NCBI RefSeq assembly: GCF_050436995.1
Contig: NC_134765.1
Location: 7,777,501-7,841,500 of the forward strand
DNA length: 64,000 nucleotides
Source of the DNA: Anticarsia gemmatalis
Taxonomy: Eukaryota > Arthropoda > Insecta > Lepidoptera > Erebidae
Reading direction: 5' to 3'
Position 1 is the stretch's first letter. Every line of letters begins with the position of its first letter. A program made the position numbers and the translations under genes. Below are positions 59,064-64,000 of the stretch, one piece after another. The notes below the pieces were generated by a model. That model worked only from the letters and a program-made list of their open reading frames with translations. It was not told where the DNA came from and ran no database searches.

Positions 59064-60282
59064 TTTAAAAAAAAAAAAATTTAATCAACCGTGATACTGA
59101 TTTTGATTAGTTGATTCAATTATTGTTTTTCATTACTTGATATTACAAGTGCAAAAACAGCCTTATCGCGCCACAGTACTTCCACAATTGCAGTTGTTGC
59201 AGCTGAAATCGTGATAATATTTGTAATTTTACATATGCTTTTATATGTAGTTTATGCACTTTTCCAAAAAAGTATAACTATGATAACTTTTCTGACTACG
59301 CTATTACATAACAGTAACAATTAGACATTTTTCCAACTCAACTTAAACAGTTCAAAAATGTTCAACACATCAAAGAGCCCATCTCAACCAATCAATCTAC
59401 CCTTACATACTTTAAACACGAACACTACAAAACTCTACAATATAAGGCAGGGAACTACGTCCCGACCGCTAGTTACAGAGATGCAATGTACCATGAAATT
59501 GCACCGCTAGCCTTTGGAAACTTCCCTTTATATATGGAGCTACAGTTTAAATAATGCTGTTGTCTGTAAAAAGTAATTGGTAGTTTTGTTCTAATTGTAA
59601 TCAAGTTCTCGCGTGTGGGAGCTAATTACGTTATTTTTGAGTGACTGTTGTGGATTGTATGAGCAAGGAGGGAGAAAAAAAAATTGTGAGGGTTTTTATA
59701 TCCGTAGTTTGAAAATGCAAATGTTTATTTGTATAGTCATGTATATGATCAATATTTTTTCAAAACTGCTAAACCTCATTCAATGAAAACTCAACTTAGG
59801 TATCTTATAACAAGTAACTTAAGTTTTTTTCGCTTTATTTTAGTAAACAATTATAAAATAAATTACAAGCAAAACTACTGACGCAGTAGTCCTAAAACAG
59901 GATCTTTCCGTTATTACAGATTATTTATATGACAGAATTATAATTATTTGTCCAAAAAGTTATCTGTCAATAGAAAAATCGGCTTAAATTCTGTTTACAA
60001 GCGATTACAATACACCAAATTATTCAACAAGCACGTATTTTACGGCTCCTACACGACACGATTCCATCAAACAGTGTCTCAATTAATTCAAAGAGACGTC
60101 TTCAAACAGGCATTCAGTATTTGATTAATTGCCTTTCAACGAGGAAGTAACTATTTAACCCTCCGTCAAATAAATACGCTCCGAGTAATTTGTTTGCATT
60201 TGTTTTAGTTTGAGATACGCTTGATTAATATATTTTATTTGCCTTTTTCGTAATTCGCTTATATTTCTTACTTTATAAACGT
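59064..60282. other. No recognised feature
   Basis: AT-rich non-coding sequence between an S1 SINE and a family R copy. Confidence 0.45.
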
Positions 60283-60400
60283 ACTAGCTGACCCGCGCAA
60301 CTTCGCTTGCGTACATAAGAGAGAATGGGTCAGAATTTTCCACGTTTTTGTAACACTTTTTTACTGTTACTCTACTCCTATTGGTCGTAGCGTGATTATA
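60283..60400 (+). mobile_element. RTE-like family R, 3'-truncated copy
   Basis: Head of the family (ACTAGCTGACCCGCGCAACT) to about GTAGCGTGATTATATAAA, then unrelated sequence. Confidence 0.7.
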
Positions 60401-60547
60401 TAAAATATGTTTTGTTTCACGAAAAATTTAATATTCTTAAAATTATTTATATCTCTTAATATAACGAAGTCGCGCTAAGGCATATCCGCCATTAAAACAG
60501 TTGCCATGACAACGGAATTTTGTTAATTTAATGTCATTATAATATCG

Positions 60548-60701
60548 ATTATTCGCGACTTCGTTCGCCACCTGAATTTTTCCGGGAAATGCATCATTTT
60601 CCCGGGGTAAAAAGTACCCTATGTCCTTTCTCGGGTATCAAAATATCTCCATACCAAATTTCATGCAAATTGGTTCAGTAGTTTAGGCGTGATTGAGTAG
60701 C

Positions 60702-60736
<35 letters not shown>

Positions 60737-60774
60737 GTTACTTTCGCATTTATAATATTAGTATGGATAATAAT
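60548..60774 (+). mobile_element. RTE-derived retroposon with (CAGA)n and TAATATTAGTATGGAT tail
   Basis: Head GCGACTTCGTTCGCCACCTG, middle CCATACCAAATTTCATGCAA and GGTTCAGTAGTTTAGGCGTG, then (CAGA)n (60701-60736), TTTCGCATTTATAATATTAG and TATGGAT. This layout is the common 3' region of lepidopteran RTE elements. Confidence 0.7.
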
Positions 60775-62104
60775 ATTATACGTATGTAAAGACATAATAT
60801 GTGTACGTGTTTAGTAGTATATGGAGCATATGACCGTATGTTAGTTGACTGGATATATTATTTAATAAAAAAAAATGGATTCTTCTAAGGTAGATTATAA
60901 TATTTTAGTAAAATAGTAGTCTAATCTTAATTAAATCTGAATGCTTTAGCTGATTCGTCAAACATAATATAGAGTCAATTACATAATATGATAAATAATC
61001 AAGATAACTAGCTAGGTGCGGGATTTAGGAAATAAGTTCTTCACACCTGTTCCTTTGGTTTAAAACTTTATAGAGTTTCTGTTAATATCCTAATTAATAC
61101 TACTTTGAATTGAACTGTATGTTAACCAAATTGTCATATCTACAACACATTAACAGCCTAAACAGTTGTCGACATTGATAACAACAATTAAACAATATTA
61201 ACCACACTCCCTCATTCCAAATTCACACGAATAACTTATAATAATCGTGAACTATTCCAAAAACAATATTATGCTTCCATTCGTACAGTACTCCGTATAA
61301 AGTTCATTCATTCATATCTAGACGAGCGTATATCACGAATAGTTGTAATCCCACTTGGGAACTTCAAGCAGTCCACATTCCCAGCCTATGTTCACAATCA
61401 ACTGCGAACCAACTTTTCCCATTATCTATCCTTGTGTTATTTTAGCTCAGGGGCTCTCAACATTTTTATAATTTTTTTGTCTACTAGAGATTTATGTGAA
61501 AATTCGCGGTGAGTATTGACGAATGCAATACTTTGTAACTAAAGTTGTTAGGTGTCTTCAATTTTTTTTTACGTAATCAAATTGTACTGAGTGGTAAAAA
61601 AAGGTTGGTTACCACTGTTTCAGCTTAACAAGTACATGTTGTTTTTTATTTCTATTAAACTTTGTATCGTCGAAGGAGACTGTTTCTTTTTATTTATGTT
61701 GTATACTTATTAGGTAATGTTTTTCTTTCAGGGTTAGACTGGATTATTTGGACTGGAAAAGTAATTGGTTTTTAGGAACTCGTAACATAATATTGCTTGA
61801 GGCACTGCTGAATTGCTAGTATTTGGGTATAGAATGGGTAATGCTTTTCTTGTTTATCGTATCTAGGTATAATTAAGGAGATATATTTGGTGAAGTCTCG
61901 TAGATTGTTTGATATGATCAAACGCTACTTTAGTCTCTTAGAGCTTGTATTTTCATGCATGTAAACGTATAGGATGAAACCGGGTCAGCGTTTACAACAG
62001 AACTTTTATCAGATAAAAGGTTAACAAAAATACAACAAAACAAACGTTAATGTTCTTTATTAACTCTTTGGCAATAATCGAAAATTGTTAAACAGAAGAA
62101 AACA
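60775..62104. other. No recognised feature
   Basis: AT-rich non-coding sequence before the minus-strand LINE remnant. Confidence 0.45.
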
Positions 62105-62272
62105 TTACTTTTTTTTTAACCTATACTGTCCCATTGTCGGGCAAACTTCCCCTAAACTCCTCCACCGGTCTCTATCATCAACCATTTCCTGCCACCCTTC
62201 CAGATAGGTGTCCAAATCGTCACGCCAACGTTTCTTCGGCCTGCCTCGACGTCGTCGTTGACCTTCAGGCAT
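62105..62272 (-). mobile_element. LINE ORF2 C-terminal remnant
   Basis: The minus strand encodes RRRRGRPKKRWRDDLDTY, then WQEMVDDRDRWRSLGEVCPT, then MGQYR, the characteristic C-terminal block of RTE-like or related non-LTR retrotransposons. No upstream reverse transcriptase domain is visible, so this is a 3' fragment. Confidence 0.75.
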
Positions 62273-62299
62273 TACATTATACCTAATTAAAATAGTATT

Positions 62300-62548
62300 T
62301 GCTTGAGCTTAAATGGTTTTGATAAAATACGAATATCCTACGACACAGCTACGTATTTGTCACTCGGCGTCGGCAAGGTGTCATTTCTGGCGCCCGTTGC
62401 GGCGTTGCTACAAAAAGTGTTAGCAAACGTCAAACGCAACGTGCCCCGGGCTACGACCCCGGAAGCGCTGCGAAATGAAAAATCACCTTTATTACACTTT
62501 TTAGGTGCAAAAAACTGTTTGAAATTCTTACCTTTTTATTTCAGGTAG
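62300..62548 (+). other. GC-rich segment with an 81-codon open frame, unrecognised
   Basis: An ORF (62303-62548) covers a locally GC-rich stretch (GGCGCCCGTTGCGGCGTTGC, GTGCCCCGGGCTACGACC). The predicted peptide has a basic middle (KVLANVKRNVPRATTPEALR). No start context, neighbours or family motif supports it as a gene; it may be part of a repeat. Confidence 0.25.
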
Positions 62549-63334
62549 TGCTTGCAAATTAGTTTTAATTGCAATTATGTCTGACTATTTTGTTTCAGAT
62601 AGTTGCGCTATGACATCTTTGTCTTGTCTCTATTGACATTTTGTCATAATAATATGACGGGATCGGATATAAAATTTTACATTCTCATACATGAAAATGG
62701 ATGCTTGAAATTTGCCGTTTATGCAACGAATTTCAATAGATAAATACATAAAATGACCTATTTTTGTTATAGGGACAGGCAGAGACTAAAGAACGTCACT
62801 TGCAAGAACATTTCTTGCTTCATTCACATCCATACATTTTATCATACAGAAATTAAATGACTGAGAAGAAAAAATCTAACCGCATAAATGCAGTTGACAC
62901 GCAGTACGTCTATTATCCTTTAAATAAACCAAACAACCACGTAATTTTGGTAATAAATGGTTGATTTGTTAGTTGCAGAGTCAGTTTAATAGTTCGATGC
63001 GAGGTGCGGTTACAAAGCATGCCGACTTTATGAGCGCCCGTAAAATGTTGAGGATGCCGTTATTAAGTAAATATCATACTTCCAAGACTATTCGTGAAAG
63101 GTAATTTTATTTGTTATTGCATTTTTATATGATTATATTTATGTCAACTATCTGAAGGAAAGCATTTGATGACACTGATAATTTTATTTCATTTTGACTA
63201 ACACATAATCAGTAATCAATGGTCATGACCTTAGAAATGGAAAATACTTAAAATTTGAGGTCTTCGACATTATCTTAAAAATACTTATTATTAATTTTCA
63301 CTATACTTGCCCAATCTGGTTGCATGGGACGAAC

Positions 63335-63590
63335 TGTAGCGCGATTATCTACAGTCTCTTCTACCGAGTATCGAGAGTTTGAAATTCAAATCCAAATGTC
63401 TTTATTGCTAAAGTTGTGGTAATACAATAAATGTGATCTCATAATGCAATGCATGCAATAGCTTATTTAAAATTTACTGCCAAAATAGTTCCCTCGGCGC
63501 CTGCTAGAGACGATAATTAGATTTTTATTAAACTTTTATCGATATATTATGACCAGTTGTCTATAGCCGACAGTGTTAAAAATTCTAGCA
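63335..63590 (+). mobile_element. TIR-MITE family M1, copy with internal insertion
   Basis: Begins TGTAGCGCGATTATCTAC. About 80 bp of unrelated sequence interrupts the family consensus between the GTATCGAGAGTTTGAAATT block (about 63368-63386) and the AAAATTTACTGCCAAAATAG block (about 63469). Confidence 0.7.
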
Positions 63591-63788
63591 AATGATATTC
63601 ACTTTGACAGACAGATTGCTAGTGTGACTCACTGCGAATGAGACTAAATTGCTAATTCGATTATTGCAAATTGCTATTGTGATGGTATAATCAGTTGCAA
63701 ACGAGACCACTAGCGAATAGGACAACTGCATACAAACGAAAACTATTTCACCATAAAATTTGCGATCTTTAGACCCCATTTTTAAATA

Positions 63789-64000
63789 TTAGTTCGGCGA
63801 AAAAGTCTTTTCGCAATATAGTACCTATGTATGAACTTGTAATAAAATCTTTTCGCTACACAAAAAAACTAGATATTTGGGTACCTCACGAGCTCACTGA
63901 AAGAAACCTAATGAACCGTGTACTTATTTGTGTTTCTTGAAGCCAAAGAGATTTTATTACAAGTTCATACAAAATATAATGCGAAAAGACTTTTCCCCGA
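63789..64000. mobile_element. Mariner-like MITE, copy 2 (cut by the window end)
   Basis: Same termini and interior as 28760-28973, preceded by TA at 63787-63788. The window stops a few bases before the expected end of the right terminal repeat. Confidence 0.85.

Noticed and set aside
1..64000. CRISPR arrays, rRNA genes, bacterial-type operons
   Set aside because: No regularly spaced repeats, rRNA cores or tightly packed ORFs; the window is eukaryotic nuclear DNA.

Overview
The window looks like AT-rich nuclear DNA from an insect, most probably a moth or butterfly (Lepidoptera). It has small exons in kilobase introns, GT-AG splice sites, an insect-type nuclear tRNA gene, and dense short interspersed repeats of types common in lepidopteran genomes (tRNA-headed SINEs, RTE-like tails ending in TAATATTAGTATAGAT, MITEs, an R1-type LINE). 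The order is inferred from the repeat landscape, not proved.

The only protein gene I can support is a secreted 5'-nucleotidase/apyrase of the CD73/UshA family on the + strand, 42179-56614. I could assemble it completely: 11 coding positions, 1632 nt, 543 residues, an intact frame through every junction, a signal peptide, all expected metal ligands, and a stop at 56612-56614. It has no C-terminal hydrophobic tail for a GPI anchor. Its most interesting feature is that the tenth coding position exists twice (52629-52795 and 55560-55726). Both copies are 167 nt, have the same phases and encode 55 alignable residues (38 identical). Because 167 is not a multiple of 3, using both or neither copy hits an early stop, so only one can be used per mRNA. 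The copies differ at the aspartate that contacts the nucleoside ribose in CD73/UshA (Asp in the upstream exon, Gly in the downstream one). This predicts two enzyme isoforms that differ in the nucleoside pocket.

Layout. 1-42 kb is gene-poor: a tRNA-Ala(CGC) gene at 27613-27684, at least four tRNA-headed SINE families, a TIR-bearing MITE family (seven copies across the window), a mariner-like MITE, RTE-like tails, LINE remnants, two near-perfect long hairpins and a few unexplained GC-rich islands. 42-56.6 kb is the nucleotidase gene, whose introns hold a 1.15-kb foldback/Helitron-like element (second copy at 10.9-12.1 kb), a 1.5-kb inverted-repeat element, and a recent 5'-truncated R1-clade LINE with a 48-nt poly(A) and perfect 14-bp target duplications. 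That LINE lies between the two alternative exons. 56.6-64 kb is again SINEs, MITEs and RTE-like sequence, ending inside a second mariner-like MITE.

Nearly all other open frames in the window are short, lack family signatures and mostly overlap repeats, so I do not call them genes.
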